Assembly: GCA_903853895.1 (NCBI GenBank) | Contig: CAINUX010000197.1 | Coordinates: 1 to 64,000, forward strand | DNA from: an uncultured beta proteobacterium | GTDB taxonomy: Bacteria; Pseudomonadota; Gammaproteobacteria; Burkholderiales; Burkholderiaceae_C | Direction of reading: 5' to 3' | Length of the DNA stretch: 64,000 nucleotides | Shown here: positions 26,583 through 39,426 of the stretch, piece by piece | How the letters are laid out: each line of letters starts with the position of its first letter | Position numbering within the stretch: position 1 is the stretch's first letter | Notes under the pieces: generated by a model | What the model saw: the letters and a program-made list of their open reading frames with translations, nothing else | The model's database searches: none | Told to the model about the DNA's origin: nothing | Translations under genes and position numbers: made by a program

Positions 26583-27110
26583 CTAATCCAACAACTTTTG
26601 CATGAACTGCGCCTGGCCCATTGCCGGATCCAGTTCATAGTTCGCAAAACCCAGACGCCGGTAGAGACGATCCGCACCCACATTGCCTTGCAAGACCTCC
26701 AGCGTGAGCTTGCAGGCGCCGCGCGCGATGGCAATGGACTCCGCCACGGCCAGCATCTTTTCGGCGACGCGCTGTCCGCGGTAACTGGCGACCACGGCCA
26801 CGTCATGCACATTGACCAGAGGACGGCAGGCGAATGTTGAGAAGCCCTCAATGCAATTCACCAGGCCGACGGGATTCTCCCCGTCGAACGCGAGCACACT
26901 GTAAGCCTGTGGGCGCGCGGCCAAGGACGCCACCAGATTTGCTTTGGCAAAGTCGCTCAGGGGATGGGCTCCACCCATGGGGTCCCGCGCGTAGGCGTCC
27001 AGCACATGAACCAGCGCGGCCGCATGCGAAGGATTAGCGTAGTCCGCAGGGCACACATGAAGGGCCGAGAAAAAGAGTGACGCTCCAGGAGTTGCGGTCG
27101 TGGTTGTCAT
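26583..27110 (-). CDS. GNAT-family N-acetyltransferase
   Basis: A 175-residue acetyltransferase. The acetyl-CoA binding motif A is visible as VVASYRGQRVAEKMLAVAE and the C-terminal motif B as GADRLYRRLGFANYEL. The substrate cannot be predicted; small-molecule amines are usual for this group. It starts 12 bases downstream of the glmM stop on the same strand and may be the last gene of the rlmE-ftsH-folP-glmM unit. Confidence 0.85.
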   Translation of the reverse strand: MTTTTATPGASLFFSALHVCPADYANPSHAAALVHVLDAYARDPMGGAHPLSDFAKANLVASLAARPQAYSVLAFDGENPVGLVNCIEGFSTFACRPLVNVHDVAVVASYRGQRVAEKMLAVAESIAIARGACKLTLEVLQGNVGADRLYRRLGFANYELDPAMGQAQFMQKLLD

Positions 27111-27122
27111 GCGTAAACGTCC

Positions 27123-28481
27123 TCAAACCGCCAGCGTATCGGCAATGCGCTGTGCGCAGGACTGGGCCTGGGCGGCGTCTCGCGCTTCAACCATCACGCG
27201 TACCAAGGGTTCGGTGCCACTGGCGCGGATCAGCACCCGGCCCGCATCGCCCAACTCAATTTCGACGGCGCGGGTTGCAGCGGTAAGGTGCTGATTGGTT
27301 TTCCAGTCCTGCCCGGGACTCAAACGAACATTGATCAGGACTTGCGGGAACAATGTGACGTCGGCGAGCAATTCGGCCAGGGTTTGGCCACTTCGCATGC
27401 ATGCCTGTAGCACCTGCAAGGCCGAGACGATGCCGTCGCCCGTGGTGTGTTTGTCCAAGGCCAACAAATGGCCAGAACCTTCTCCGCCCAAAAGCCAGCC
27501 GCGTTTCTCCAACTCTTCCAGCACGTAACGATCGCCCACCTTGGCACGGACCAGTTCCACCGCCTTGGATCTCAAGGCGATCTCGACTGCCATGTTGGTC
27601 ATGAGTGTTCCCACCACGCCAGGCACCGTTTCACCCATTCGCTTGCTCTCGAACGCACCGCCGCGCGACAGCCGCTCCTTCACCATCAAGTACAAAATCT
27701 CGTCGCCATTGAACAGGCGCCCGTCGGCATCAACCAGTTGCAGACGATCGGCATCACCATCGAGCGCCACTCCATAGTGCGCACCATGGGCCTTGACGGC
27801 CGCAACCAAGGCCTGTGGATGGGTGGCACCGACTTCATGGTTGATGTTCAGTCCGTCTGGCGCACATCCTATTGGGATCACCTCAGCGCCTAGCTCATGA
27901 AATACCTTCGGCGCGACCAAATAGGCTGCACCGTGTGCGCCATCCACCACGATCTTCACGCCCTTGAGCGTCAAGTCATTGGAGAACGTACTCTTGCAAA
28001 ACTCGATGTAGCGCCCGGAAGCGTCTTCCAGGCGACGTGATCGACCCAGATCGGCGGACGCGGACCATACCGGCGGCTGCTCCAGCGCCTCTTCCACCGC
28101 CAACTCCCACTCGTCTGAGAGCTTGGTCCCCTTGGCACTGAAGAATTTGATGCCGTTGTCTGCGAACGGGTTGTGGCTGGCGCTGATGACCACGCCCAGC
28201 GATGCGCGCTGCGCACGGGTCAGGTAGGCCACGCCCGGTGTGGGCAATGGCCCTAGCAGCACCACGTCCACCCCGGCCGAATTGAAGCCACTCTCCAGAG
28301 CACTTTCCAGCATATAGCCAGAAATGCGGGTGTCTTTGCCGATGAGCACCGTAGGCCTCGCTTCGGTGCGCCGCAACACGCGGCCAACCGCATGCGCCAG
28401 ACGCATGACGAAATCAGGGGTAATGGGGGCCTGGCCCACCGTGCCGCGGATGCCATCGGTACCAAAGTATTTTCTTGTCAT
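27123..28481 (-). CDS. glmM: phosphoglucosamine mutase GlmM
   Basis: A 452-residue enzyme that converts glucosamine-6-phosphate to glucosamine-1-phosphate for peptidoglycan and lipopolysaccharide synthesis. The N-terminus [13 protein letters not shown], the phosphoserine loop [13 protein letters not shown] (Ser102), the metal-binding DGDADRLQ and the C-terminal [12 protein letters not shown] are all present. Length is standard. It follows folP by 34 bases, in the conserved ftsH-folP-glmM order. Confidence 0.97.
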   Translation of the reverse strand: MTRKYFGTDGIRGTVGQAPITPDFVMRLAHAVGRVLRRTEARPTVLIGKDTRISGYMLESALESGFNSAGVDVVLLGPLPTPGVAYLTRAQRASLGVVISASHNPFADNGIKFFSAKGTKLSDEWELAVEEALEQPPVWSASADLGRSRRLEDASGRYIEFCKSTFSNDLTLKGVKIVVDGAHGAAYLVAPKVFHELGAEVIPIGCAPDGLNINHEVGATHPQALVAAVKAHGAHYGVALDGDADRLQLVDADGRLFNGDEILYLMVKERLSRGGAFESKRMGETVPGVVGTLMTNMAVEIALRSKAVELVRAKVGDRYVLEELEKRGWLLGGEGSGHLLALDKHTTGDGIVSALQVLQACMRSGQTLAELLADVTLFPQVLINVRLSPGQDWKTNQHLTAATRAVEIELGDAGRVLIRASGTEPLVRVMVEARDAAQAQSCAQRIADTLAV

Positions 28482-28515
28482 GTTGTTTTACCTCTCCTGA
28501 AAAATCATTTGAAAA

Positions 28516-29388
28516 CTAGCTGTTTTGCTTCATGGCACCAAGCACTTTCAGCGCCTGTACCGTCTCCTTCACATCGTGCACCCGCACGACATGGGCACCG
28601 TTTTGTACCGCCAACAAAGCAGCCGTCACACTGGGCACCAGCCGATCCCGTATGTCCAGCGTGGCCACGGTTGCCAGAGAACGCTGCGTCACTGCCGCGA
28701 GCGACGACTTGCGCGACCAACCTGCCAGCACCGCGTAACCCAAAGGCACCAATGCAGCCTGTTGCCGAAGCAGAGTGAAATTCTGCTCTACCGTCTTGCC
28801 AAACCCAATACCCGGATCAATGCAAATTCGCTCCTTATCCACTCCCAGCCGTCGCAGATCCTGGGCCATTCTCTCCAAAAACAATAGCACCTTTGGCATC
28901 ACATCGCCATCCATCGGTGCAACTTGCATGGTTTGCGGGTCACGGTGCATATGCATCAGGCACACGCCGCACCGGGGGTGGGTGGCCACAATGTCACGAC
29001 CCGATATGCTGCTCTCCCCATCCGTCCAGCGCAATGCCCAGACGTCGTTGATGATGTCGGCACCCAAATCCAGCACGGCCTCCATGACCTGGGGTTTGTA
29101 GGTATCCACCGACACCGGAACGCCCAATGTGACGGCGTGGCGAACGATGGGTAGCACACGAGCCAGCTCTTCGTCTACCGCGAGCTCGAGGGCGCCGGGT
29201 CGGGTCGACTCACCGCCGATATCGAGAATATCAGCGCCATCCCTGAGCAGTTTGTCGCAATGCGCCAACGCCGCATCCCGGCTGGCATGCAAACCCCCAT
29301 CGGAAAACGAATCGGGTGTGACGTTGACAATGCCCATCACCTTGGGCATCTGCAAATCAATGCGGAAACGGCTGGTTTGCAAAAACAT
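28516..29388 (-). CDS. folP: dihydropteroate synthase FolP
   Basis: A 290-residue enzyme that joins p-aminobenzoate to dihydropterin pyrophosphate in folate synthesis; it is the sulfonamide target. The family signatures MGIVNVTPDSFSDGG and ILDIGGESTRPGA are present, as is the C-terminal RVHDVKETVQA. I chose the ATG at 29388, six bases after GGGAG; the open frame reaches 14 codons further. A terminator-like hairpin lies between ftsH and this start. Confidence 0.96.
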   Translation of the reverse strand: MFLQTSRFRIDLQMPKVMGIVNVTPDSFSDGGLHASRDAALAHCDKLLRDGADILDIGGESTRPGALELAVDEELARVLPIVRHAVTLGVPVSVDTYKPQVMEAVLDLGADIINDVWALRWTDGESSISGRDIVATHPRCGVCLMHMHRDPQTMQVAPMDGDVMPKVLLFLERMAQDLRRLGVDKERICIDPGIGFGKTVEQNFTLLRQQAALVPLGYAVLAGWSRKSSLAAVTQRSLATVATLDIRDRLVPSVTAALLAVQNGAHVVRVHDVKETVQALKVLGAMKQNS

Positions 29389-29411
29389 CAAGTACTCCCG
29401 TGTGATCAGCA

Positions 29412-29438
29412 ATGAGAAAACGGGGCTCAAGGCCCCGT
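29412..29438 (-). terminator. hairpin between ftsH and folP
   Basis: On the minus strand ACGGGGC-CTTGA-GCCCCGT is followed by TTTCTCATT. This can act as a terminator or attenuator after ftsH, allowing partial read-through into folP-glmM. Confidence 0.65.
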
Positions 29439-29463
29439 CTAACTGTTTTCCAACGGTTCTTTG

Positions 29464-31383
29464 TCAGGCGACGGTGGGTGTGGGGTCAGCCGCTACAGCA
29501 GACGCGCCACCACTGCCGCCGCCACTGCCGGAACTGGGCGCACGAGGTGTCCAGTCTTTGGGTGGGCGTGGCTCCTTGCCACCCATGATGTCGTCGAGCT
29601 GGTCGCTGTCGATGGTTTCCCATTCCAGCAAGGCCTTGGCCATGGCGTGCATCTTGTCTTTGTTTTCCTCGATCAGCTTGCGCGCCTGGGCATATTGCTG
29701 ATCAATGATGCGGCGCACCTCGCCGTCCACCTTTTGCATGGTCTGCTCGCTCATATTGGTGGTCTTGGTGACCGAGCGGCCCAGAAACACTTCGCCTTCA
29801 TTCTCGGCATAGACCATGGGGCCTAGCGCATCGGTCATGCCGTAGCGGGTGACCATGTCACGGGCAAGGTGCGTCGCCCGCTCAAAATCGTTGCTGGCGC
29901 CAGTGGTCATCTGGTTCATGAATACTTCTTCGGCAATACGACCGCCAAACAGCATGCTGATCTGGCTGAGCATGTATTCGCTGTCGTAGCTGTAGCGGTC
30001 TTGCGCGGGCAGGCTCATAGTCACACCCAGGGCGCGGCCACGGGGAATGATGGTGACCTTGTGCACGGGATCGCACTTTGGCAGCATCTTGCCGATCAAT
30101 GCGTGGCCGGACTCGTGGTAGGCCGTGTTGCGGCGCTCTTCCTCGGGCATAACCATGCTCTTGCGCTCGGGGCCCATGAGGATCTTGTCCTTGGCCTTCT
30201 CAAAGTCCTGCATCTCGACCACACGGGCATTGCGGCGGGCAGCCATTAGCGCGGCCTCGTTGCACAAATTGGCCAGATCGGCACCGGACATGCCGGGCGT
30301 ACCGCGAGCAATCACGCCGGGGCTCACATCCTGGCCAAGGGGCACCTTGCGCATGTGCACATTCAGGATCTGTTCGCGACCACGGATATCGGGCAGCGTC
30401 ACATAGACTTGGCGGTCGAAACGGCCGGGGCGCAAGAGCGCGGCGTCCAGAATGTCGGGGCGATTGGTGGCAGCCACCACGATCACACCCACATTGGTCT
30501 CAAAACCGTCCATCTCGACCAGCATCTGGTTGAGGGTCTGCTCACGCTCGTCGTTACCACCGCCCAAACCGGCACCACGCTGGCGACCGACGGCGTCAAT
30601 TTCGTCGATGAAGATGATGCAGGGCGCATTTTTCTTGGCGTTGTCGAACATGTCGCGCACACGGGACGCGCCCACGCCAACAAACATCTCGACAAAGTCG
30701 GAGCCGGAGATGCTGAAAAACGGTACTTTGGCTTCACCGGCAATGGACTTTGCCAACAAGGTTTTACCGGTTCCAGGCGGGCCGACCAGCAGCAGGCCAC
30801 GGGGAATCCGCCCGCCCAGCTTCTGGAATTTGCTGGGATCTTTCAGGAAGTCGACAACCTCTTTGACTTCTTCCTTGGCTTCATCGCAACCTGCCACGTC
30901 GGCAAAGGTCACGGTATTGGTGTTCTCGTCCAGCAGGCGCGCCTTGCTCTTGCCAAAGCTGAACGCGCCGCCCTTGCCGCCGCCCTGCATCTGGCGCATG
31001 AAGTAAATCCAGACACCGACCAGCAGCAGCATAGGGCCCCAGCTAACCAACAGGGTCATCAGGAGCGAGCCTTCTTCGCGGGGTTTGACGTCGAACTTGA
31101 CGCCATTGCTGATCAAGTCCCCCACCAGGCCGCGGTCAAGGTAGGTCGCGGTGGTCCGCACTTTCCGGTCATCCGTGGTGACCGCCAAAATTTCGGTCCC
31201 GCCCTGGCCTTCCTGGATAAGGGCACTCTTGATGTGCTTGTTGCGCACTTCCTCAAGGAAGTCGGAATAGCCTACCAAGGTCGCACCGGCCGTGCCGCGT
31301 GTGTCAAATTGCTTGAACACCGTGAAGAGCACGAGCCCGATCACCAACCACACTGCAATTTTCGAAAACCACTGATTATTCAA
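29464..31383 (-). CDS. ftsH: ATP-dependent zinc metalloprotease FtsH
   Basis: A 639-residue inner-membrane AAA+ protease that degrades membrane and regulatory proteins. Two membrane helices (about residues 9-25 and 108-128) flank a periplasmic domain. Walker A is GPPGTGKT (201-208), Walker [12 protein letters not shown], and the zinc site HESGH (423-427). I chose the TTG at 31383, six bases after GGAG, giving the typical start [13 protein letters not shown]; a frame extension upstream does not match the family. The glycine/serine-rich tail ([13 protein letters not shown]) is low complexity. Confidence 0.96.
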   Translation of the reverse strand: MNNQWFSKIAVWLVIGLVLFTVFKQFDTRGTAGATLVGYSDFLEEVRNKHIKSALIQEGQGGTEILAVTTDDRKVRTTATYLDRGLVGDLISNGVKFDVKPREEGSLLMTLLVSWGPMLLLVGVWIYFMRQMQGGGKGGAFSFGKSKARLLDENTNTVTFADVAGCDEAKEEVKEVVDFLKDPSKFQKLGGRIPRGLLLVGPPGTGKTLLAKSIAGEAKVPFFSISGSDFVEMFVGVGASRVRDMFDNAKKNAPCIIFIDEIDAVGRQRGAGLGGGNDEREQTLNQMLVEMDGFETNVGVIVVAATNRPDILDAALLRPGRFDRQVYVTLPDIRGREQILNVHMRKVPLGQDVSPGVIARGTPGMSGADLANLCNEAALMAARRNARVVEMQDFEKAKDKILMGPERKSMVMPEEERRNTAYHESGHALIGKMLPKCDPVHKVTIIPRGRALGVTMSLPAQDRYSYDSEYMLSQISMLFGGRIAEEVFMNQMTTGASNDFERATHLARDMVTRYGMTDALGPMVYAENEGEVFLGRSVTKTTNMSEQTMQKVDGEVRRIIDQQYAQARKLIEENKDKMHAMAKALLEWETIDSDQLDDIMGGKEPRPPKDWTPRAPSSGSGGGSGGASAVAADPTPTVA

Positions 31384-31552
31384 GCGAAGCTCCAATAGGG
31401 GCACAAGTAGAAATACCATGCATATCTAAGTCGCATTTTAGGCGTTTCAAGGTGTGTGGCGCGGGTTTTTGCGGTTTTCTGCCACATATACCGCAAGGTT
31501 ATGTAACTCGCATGACGCCGGTCAACACCACGGTACCGGCCCCCGCGCTCCA

Positions 31553-31612
31553 CCGCTGCACGGGTCGCTGCCCCCCGAGGGGGTGCGTTTCCCCTTGGGG
31601 CGGCCCGGCGGG
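31553..31612. repeat. GC-rich intergenic element between rlmE and ftsH
   Basis: The stretch contains GCCCCCCGAGGGGG and CCCCTTGGGG, nested inverted repeats that could form hairpins on either strand. A related element lies at 33937-33992 (sharing GCCCCCnAGGGGG followed by GCGTTT/ACGCTTT). I recognise this style from Comamonadaceae intergenic regions. It lies a few bases past the rlmE stop; there is no T tract. Confidence 0.5.
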
Positions 31613-31616
31613 AAAA

Positions 31617-32288
31617 CTAGCGTTCCCCGGGCTGTCGCTTGAGCCCCAATCCAACCAAAAACGTCTCGGAAGAGCGGTCCCGGGAAGCCTTGGGCTTGAA
31701 CGGTTTGACGATGTCAAAGGCGGCCTTGAAACGCAACACCACGTCGTTGTAACTGCCACCGTGGAACACCTTGGCCACCAGCGCCCCTTGGGGTTTCATG
31801 TGGTTTTGGGCGAATTCGATCGCCAGTTCGACCAGATGCTCAATCCGCGCCGCGTCGGCCGACGAGATGCCGGACAGGTTGGGCGCCATGTCGGACACCA
31901 CCACATCCGCCTGACGCCCCTGCAACGTCTGCTCCAGTTGTGCGAGCACCTCGGCCTCCCGAAAATCCCCCTGGATAAATGTCACCCCCTCGATTGGCTC
32001 CATGGGCAGCAGATCCAAGCCAATGATCGTTCCATTGAGCTCGCCCACTGCGGCACCCGTGGGAGACATGCGCCTACGGGCGTACTGGCTCCATGCGCCA
32101 GGTGTGCAGCCTAGGTCCACCACCAGGTAGCCAGGCTTGATCAATCCGAATGTCTCGTCTATTTCCTTGAGTTTGTAGGCTGCGCGCGCGCGGTAGCCTT
32201 CCCTGCTCGCCAACTTGACGTAGGGGTCGTTAATATGGTCGTGCAACCAGGCCTTATTGACCTTTTTGTTGCCGGCTTTGGTTTTCAT
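31617..32288 (-). CDS. rlmE: 23S rRNA 2'-O-ribose methyltransferase RlmE
   Basis: A 223-residue methyltransferase that modifies U2552 of 23S rRNA. The N-terminal basic segment [18 protein letters not shown], the cofactor motif [14 protein letters not shown], and the catalytic Lys/Asp/Lys in [18 protein letters not shown] and [10 protein letters not shown] are present. I chose the ATG at 32288 after AGAAAG; a longer frame upstream does not fit the family. It heads the rlmE-ftsH-folP-glmM set and is divergent from the YhbY gene. Confidence 0.96.
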   Translation of the reverse strand: MKTKAGNKKVNKAWLHDHINDPYVKLASREGYRARAAYKLKEIDETFGLIKPGYLVVDLGCTPGAWSQYARRRMSPTGAAVGELNGTIIGLDLLPMEPIEGVTFIQGDFREAEVLAQLEQTLQGRQADVVVSDMAPNLSGISSADAARIEHLVELAIEFAQNHMKPQGALVAKVFHGGSYNDVVLRFKAAFDIVKPFKPKASRDRSSETFLVGLGLKRQPGER

Positions 32289-32347
32289 ACGTGCTTTCTG
32301 AGGGGGCGGCTCTACCGCCCTGTTTCCGTTCAACCGATAATACAGGT

Positions 32348-32824
32348 ATGCCCCTAATTCAACTGACCCCTGCCCAGCGCAAAGAACACCGTGCCGACGC
32401 GCACCACCTGGACCCTGTGGTCATGATCGGTAACGACGGCCTGACTGCCAACGTCAAAAAAGAGATCGACTCGGCCTTAAATGCCCACGGTCTGATCAAG
32501 GTCCGCGTCTTTTCGGACGACCGCGTGGCCCGCGAAGCGATGTTCCAGCTTCTGGCTGAAGAACTCTCTGCGGCGCCCATTCAGCACATCGGCAAACTGC
32601 TGGTGTTGTGGCGTCCCAAGGTCGACAAAGAAAAGACCGTCACCGAAGACCGCATGGCCGGACCACGCGAAGTCAAGGTGCTGAAATACAGCAAACGGGC
32701 TGGTCAGCGCCCTGAGGTCAAAACGCTCCGCGTATTGGGCAATCAACGTCTGACCGCCGGCGGAAATGTAAAGCGGGCCAAACCCAAGCCACAGGTCAGC
32801 GTAAAGAAACGTAGCCAAACCTGA
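32348..32824 (+). CDS. YhbY-family CRM-domain RNA-binding protein
   Basis: A 158-residue protein with one CRM domain (residues 1 to about 95: [43 protein letters not shown]). YhbY associates with pre-50S particles and helps ribosome assembly. A basic C-terminal tail ([17 protein letters not shown]) extends the usual family length of about 100 residues. Its divergent position next to rlmE is conserved in many proteobacteria. The ATG at 32348 fits the family start. Confidence 0.93.
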   Translation: MPLIQLTPAQRKEHRADAHHLDPVVMIGNDGLTANVKKEIDSALNAHGLIKVRVFSDDRVAREAMFQLLAEELSAAPIQHIGKLLVLWRPKVDKEKTVTEDRMAGPREVKVLKYSKRAGQRPEVKTLRVLGNQRLTAGGNVKRAKPKPQVSVKKRSQT

Positions 32825-32830
32825 CATCCG

Positions 32831-32856
32831 AGCCTCCGCAATCTGGGGCTTTTTTT
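32831..32856 (+). terminator. probable terminator of the YhbY gene
   Basis: AGCC ... GGCT with a loop is followed by seven T. The stem is short (four to five base pairs), so the call is moderate. Confidence 0.55.
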
Positions 32857-32904
32857 GGTTCGCGATTCAGAAATGCTCGCAGGGCGCAGTTGGCGCAGGG
32901 AGGG

Positions 32905-33321
32905 CTATAGAACGCCGCGATGCACACTCAGCTTGCCAAACACCACGCCGGCGCAAACCCACTGCACCACGTACATTCCGGTTCCAATCCTATGCCACAG
33001 CGCCAGGTTGTCGCGGGCGATGATGTGTGGCGCCACCCCGAACTCCACCAGCAGCGCCAGCAATACCCCAAACACTACAAAAAGTGTAGCGCTCTGTGCA
33101 ATATCCACGTGGGCTATCGGCCTGTTTGATCGAAACAACATCAGCAGGACCATGCCACTGATGACCGAGATGGCCGTCTGAACCGTGAACAACCTGGCCG
33201 CCATGGCTCCGGCCATTGCGGGAGTTGGCAAGTGGGCGAACAGCATCGGAACGACGAAAAAACCCAAGGTCGTCAGGCTACCCCACCATACGGCGGCAAT
33301 CCACAGGGGCACACTGCGCAT
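32905..33321 (-). CDS. DUF4149 membrane protein
   Basis: A 138-residue inner-membrane protein with four hydrophobic segments; it begins MRSVPLWIAAVWWGSLTTLG, has a conserved HLPTP motif (residues 30-34) and ends in a fourth helix with TGMYVVQWVCAG. The pattern matches DUF4149, of unknown function. It lies 14 bases downstream of greA on the same strand, a conserved neighbour in Burkholderiales. A role cannot be derived. Confidence 0.8.
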   Translation of the reverse strand: MRSVPLWIAAVWWGSLTTLGFFVVPMLFAHLPTPAMAGAMAARLFTVQTAISVISGMVLLMLFRSNRPIAHVDIAQSATLFVVFGVLLALLVEFGVAPHIIARDNLALWHRIGTGMYVVQWVCAGVVFGKLSVHRGVL

Positions 33322-33335
33322 GTTACGGATGCCGG

Positions 33336-33812
33336 TCAGATGTATTGCACGGCAACGATTTCATAGGCCTTGATGCCACCCGGCGCCTGCACCTCGGCAG
33401 TATCGCCCTCGGCCTTGCCAATCAGGGCGCGGGCAATGGGAGAACCAATATTGATCCGGCCAAATTTCAGATCCGCTTCGTCTTCGCCCACGATCTGGTA
33501 GGTCACTCGCTCGCCACTCTCTTCTTCTTCCAGCTCGACCGTCGCGCCAAACACCACCTTGCCCCCGGCGTTCAATTCGGACGGATCAATAATCTGCGCG
33601 GCCGACAACTTACCTTCGACTTCCTGGATACGGCCCTCGATAAACCCCTGGCGATCTTTGGCAGACTCGTATTCGGCGTTTTCGCTCAAGTCGCCCTGCG
33701 CACGTGCCTCGGAAATCGCGTTGATTACCCAAGGCCGTTCAACTGTCTTGAGTTTGTGCAATTCGGCCTTGAGGATTTCAGCGCCGCGTTTGGTAATAGG
33801 AAGGGTTGCCAT
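33336..33812 (-). CDS. greA: transcription elongation factor GreA
   Basis: A 158-residue factor that stimulates transcript cleavage in backtracked RNA polymerase. The coiled-coil tip has ARAQGDLSENAEYESAKDRQ with the acidic residues (D, E) needed for cleavage, and the C-terminal FKBP-like domain includes GSPIARALIGK. Length is exactly typical. I chose the ATG at 33812; the frame is open upstream but the family N-terminus is MATLPITKRGAEIL. It lies downstream of carB, separated by a hairpin. Confidence 0.96.
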   Translation of the reverse strand: MATLPITKRGAEILKAELHKLKTVERPWVINAISEARAQGDLSENAEYESAKDRQGFIEGRIQEVEGKLSAAQIIDPSELNAGGKVVFGATVELEEEESGERVTYQIVGEDEADLKFGRINIGSPIARALIGKAEGDTAEVQAPGGIKAYEIVAVQYI

Positions 33813-33866
33813 AGATAAAACAGTGGGTCGGTGTGAACAATGGCCGAAACCGGCCGCCAAAATAAC

Positions 33867-33902
33867 AAGGACAGCGCTGCGTTTGCACGCTGCACTGTCC
33901 TT
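33867..33902 (-). terminator. hairpin between carB and greA
   Basis: AAGGACAG and CTGTCCTT form an eight-base stem around a 20-base loop that contains its own CAGCG/CGCTG pair. On the minus strand it is followed by GTTATTTTGG, only partly T-rich. It could end the car transcript. Confidence 0.5.
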
Positions 33903-33936
33903 TACAACTAGGCAGGATTATGCCAATGTTCTAGTA

Positions 33937-33992
33937 GCCCCCACGCTTGCCACTTCGTGTGTTGTGCAGGCCCCCAAGGGGGCACGCTTTTG
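33937..33992. repeat. GC-rich intergenic element downstream of carB
   Basis: It contains CCCCCACGCTTGCCACTTCGTG and GGCCCCCAAGGGGGC separated by a short spacer. It is related to the element at 31553-31612 and sits within five bases of the carB stop. Confidence 0.5.
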
Positions 33993-33996
33993 CCAC

Positions 33997-37272
<3,276 letters not shown>

Positions 37273-37313
37273 GTTGGAACTCGTAGCTTTTGGGGCTCTT
37301 TACTTTTCTTCAA

Positions 37314-37973
37314 TTAATTCAGGCTCGCGGTGGCCAGCTTGGCCCCAAACCACACAAACATTCCGCCCACCGCGCTAGACAGGCTGCTAGTCAGGCGCTT
37401 GCGGGCACGAAAGACCTGCGCCAGTCGCGCACCCGCAAATATCAGGGCGGACAAATACAGGGCGCTAAAGGCCATGACGATCGCGCTCAGTATCAAAAAC
37501 GGCACGGCAGGTGTCTCGTAAGTCGGGTCAATGAACTGCACAAAGAACGACAGCAAAAACAAGATCGCCTTGGGATTGAGCAGGCTGATGACCAGTGCCC
37601 GCTTGAACGGATGCGCCAGATTGGCCGGGGTCTCAGCAACTGCCTGCGCCTGGGACTCATCAGTGCTGCGCCACTTCTGGATGGCGGCCCAGACCAGGTT
37701 CACTCCCAACCAGGCTAGGTAAGCCGCACCGGCGTACTTCACCACCATGAACAGCGCCGGGTTGCTGCGCAGCAAACTGGCAGCCCCCAGAGCAGTCAGC
37801 ATCAGCAAAATGGTGTCGCCCACAAATACGCCGCAAGCGCCTTGGTAACCAGCCTTGATACCGCGCGAAGTGGCCACCGACAACACGAACAACGAATTGG
37901 GTCCCGGCAGCAAGATGATGCCAAACGCGCCAATCACATAGGTCCACAAATCGGTGACGCCGTAGAAACTCAT
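37314..37973 (-). CDS. leuE: LysE/RhtB-family amino acid exporter, LeuE-like
   Basis: A 219-residue inner-membrane exporter with about six hydrophobic segments. The N-terminal [18 protein letters not shown] and the central [20 protein letters not shown] are classical family motifs. The name LeuE rests on similarity of the start ([15 protein letters not shown]) and gene position. It starts within the carA stop codon (ATGA) and is followed 41 bases later by carB, so it is cotranscribed with both. The exported amino acid cannot be determined. Confidence 0.85.
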   Translation of the reverse strand: MSFYGVTDLWTYVIGAFGIILLPGPNSLFVLSVATSRGIKAGYQGACGVFVGDTILLMLTALGAASLLRSNPALFMVVKYAGAAYLAWLGVNLVWAAIQKWRSTDESQAQAVAETPANLAHPFKRALVISLLNPKAILFLLSFFVQFIDPTYETPAVPFLILSAIVMAFSALYLSALIFAGARLAQVFRARKRLTSSLSSAVGGMFVWFGAKLATASLN

Positions 37974-39148
37974 GCCCGCTGACCTTTCACGGTTTCCATC
38001 ATGCCGATGAAGCGGTCGAACAAGTAGCCAATATCGTGCGGGCCGGGCGAGGCTTCGGGGTGGCCCTGGAAGCAAAACGCCGGCTTGTCGGTACGCTCCA
38101 AGCCCTGCAGCGTGTTGTCAAACAGGCTGATGTGGGTGGGCCGCAGGTTGGCCGGCAGTGATCGTTCGTCCACCGCAAAACCGTGGTTCTGGCTAGTGAT
38201 GGACACGCGTCCGCTGTCCAGGTCCTTGACCGGATGGTTGGCGCCATGGTGGCCAAACTTCATCTTGAACGTCTTGGCTCCGGAAGCCAGCGCCATGATC
38301 TGGTGCCCCAGACAGATGCCAAAGGTTGGCGTGCCGGTTTCGATCAGCTCGGCGACAGCCTTGATGGCGTAGTCGCAGGGCTCGGGATCACCGGGGCCAT
38401 TGCTGAGGAAGATGCCGTCGGGCTGGTACGCGAGCACCGCGGCCGCCGGCGTTTGTGCTGGCACCACGGTGACTTTGCAACCACGCTGGGCCAGCATACG
38501 CAAAATGTTCTTCTTGACACCAAAGTCGTAGGCAATCACATGGAAGCGTGGAGCCGTTTGCTGGCCGTAGCCCGTGCCCAACGTCCATTCGGCTTCGGTC
38601 CACTGCGTGATTTCGCGCGCGGAGACCACCTTGGCCAGATCCAAACCCGACATCGCAGGCGCACCCATTGCAGCCGCAATCGCCTTCTCCACCAAGGCAG
38701 TGGTGACGGATTCACCCGCCCCCAACGCCAGGATGCAGCCATTTTGCGCGCCCTGGGTGCGCAACTGGCGGGTCAGCTGGCGGGTATCCAAGTTGGCAAT
38801 GGCCACCGTGCCGGCCTTGACCAGGTATTCGCTCAAGGTCGCGGTGCTGCGGAAATTGGAGGCCACCATAGGCAGATCACGAATGATCAAACCGGCGGCA
38901 TGGACCTTATCAGACTCGACGTCCTCGGGGTTGGTTCCGTAGTTGCCGATGTGGGGGTAAGTGAGGGTGACGATCTGCTGGCAATAGCTGGGATCGGTCA
39001 GGATCTCCTGGTAGCCGGTCATGGACGTGTTGAACACGACCTCGCCGACGGTGGAGCCTGGCGCTCCAATGGAATTGCCAATATAGACCGTGCCGTCTGC
39101 GAGCGCCAAAATAGCGGGGGGGGTGTTTCCCTTGAGAGACAAAAGCAC
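37970..39148 (-). CDS. carA: carbamoyl-phosphate synthase small subunit
   Basis: A 392-residue glutamine amidotransferase subunit that feeds ammonia to CarB. The N-terminal domain shows [18 protein letters not shown], and the class I amidotransferase triad is in [16 protein letters not shown] (Cys), with His and Glu near the end ([11 protein letters not shown]). I chose the GTG at 39148 because CGGAG lies six bases before it and the protein then starts [16 protein letters not shown]; a TTG 11 codons upstream has no ribosome site. A TATAAT element lies 125 bases upstream. Confidence 0.95.
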   Translation of the reverse strand: MLLSLKGNTPPAILALADGTVYIGNSIGAPGSTVGEVVFNTSMTGYQEILTDPSYCQQIVTLTYPHIGNYGTNPEDVESDKVHAAGLIIRDLPMVASNFRSTATLSEYLVKAGTVAIANLDTRQLTRQLRTQGAQNGCILALGAGESVTTALVEKAIAAAMGAPAMSGLDLAKVVSAREITQWTEAEWTLGTGYGQQTAPRFHVIAYDFGVKKNILRMLAQRGCKVTVVPAQTPAAAVLAYQPDGIFLSNGPGDPEPCDYAIKAVAELIETGTPTFGICLGHQIMALASGAKTFKMKFGHHGANHPVKDLDSGRVSITSQNHGFAVDERSLPANLRPTHISLFDNTLQGLERTDKPAFCFQGHPEASPGPHDIGYLFDRFIGMMETVKGQRA

Positions 39149-39271
39149 TGGGTTCTCCGACTGAGTTACGGGTACGCCCAAGCGTGCTCAAGAACAATTC
39201 TTGGCGGCTGTTGTTGGTTGGGAAAGGTGCTTGAACTGCGCTTGGGACGGCTGTTTTCTGGAAAGCCTCTC

Positions 39272-39277
39272 ATTATA
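39272..39277 (-). promoter_or_regulatory. -10 element of the carA operon
   Basis: A perfect TATAAT on the minus strand in CCGCTATAATGAGAGG. No good -35 is present at 17 bases, so activation may need a regulator. The leader of about 115 bases contains a small inverted repeat (CAAGAA-CAA-TTCTTG, 39189-39203). Confidence 0.5.
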
Positions 39278-39426
39278 GCGGCTAGGACTGTGCATCTTGC
39301 TCAACTGCGGTAGCGCACGCAACACATCGCTGACACGGGAAGACTCCAATAGAGCGGGCACATCGACTACTCCCAGAAAATGCGTTAGCCTATGTACCTG
39401 TCTACCTATGTATTGGCATACTCAAC

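Noticed and set aside
30355-31398. 347-residue plus-strand open frame inside ftsH
   Set aside because: Antisense shadow of ftsH; no ribosome site or family motif.
38183-39313. 376-residue plus-strand open frame inside carA
   Set aside because: Antisense shadow of carA running past its start; composition not protein-like.
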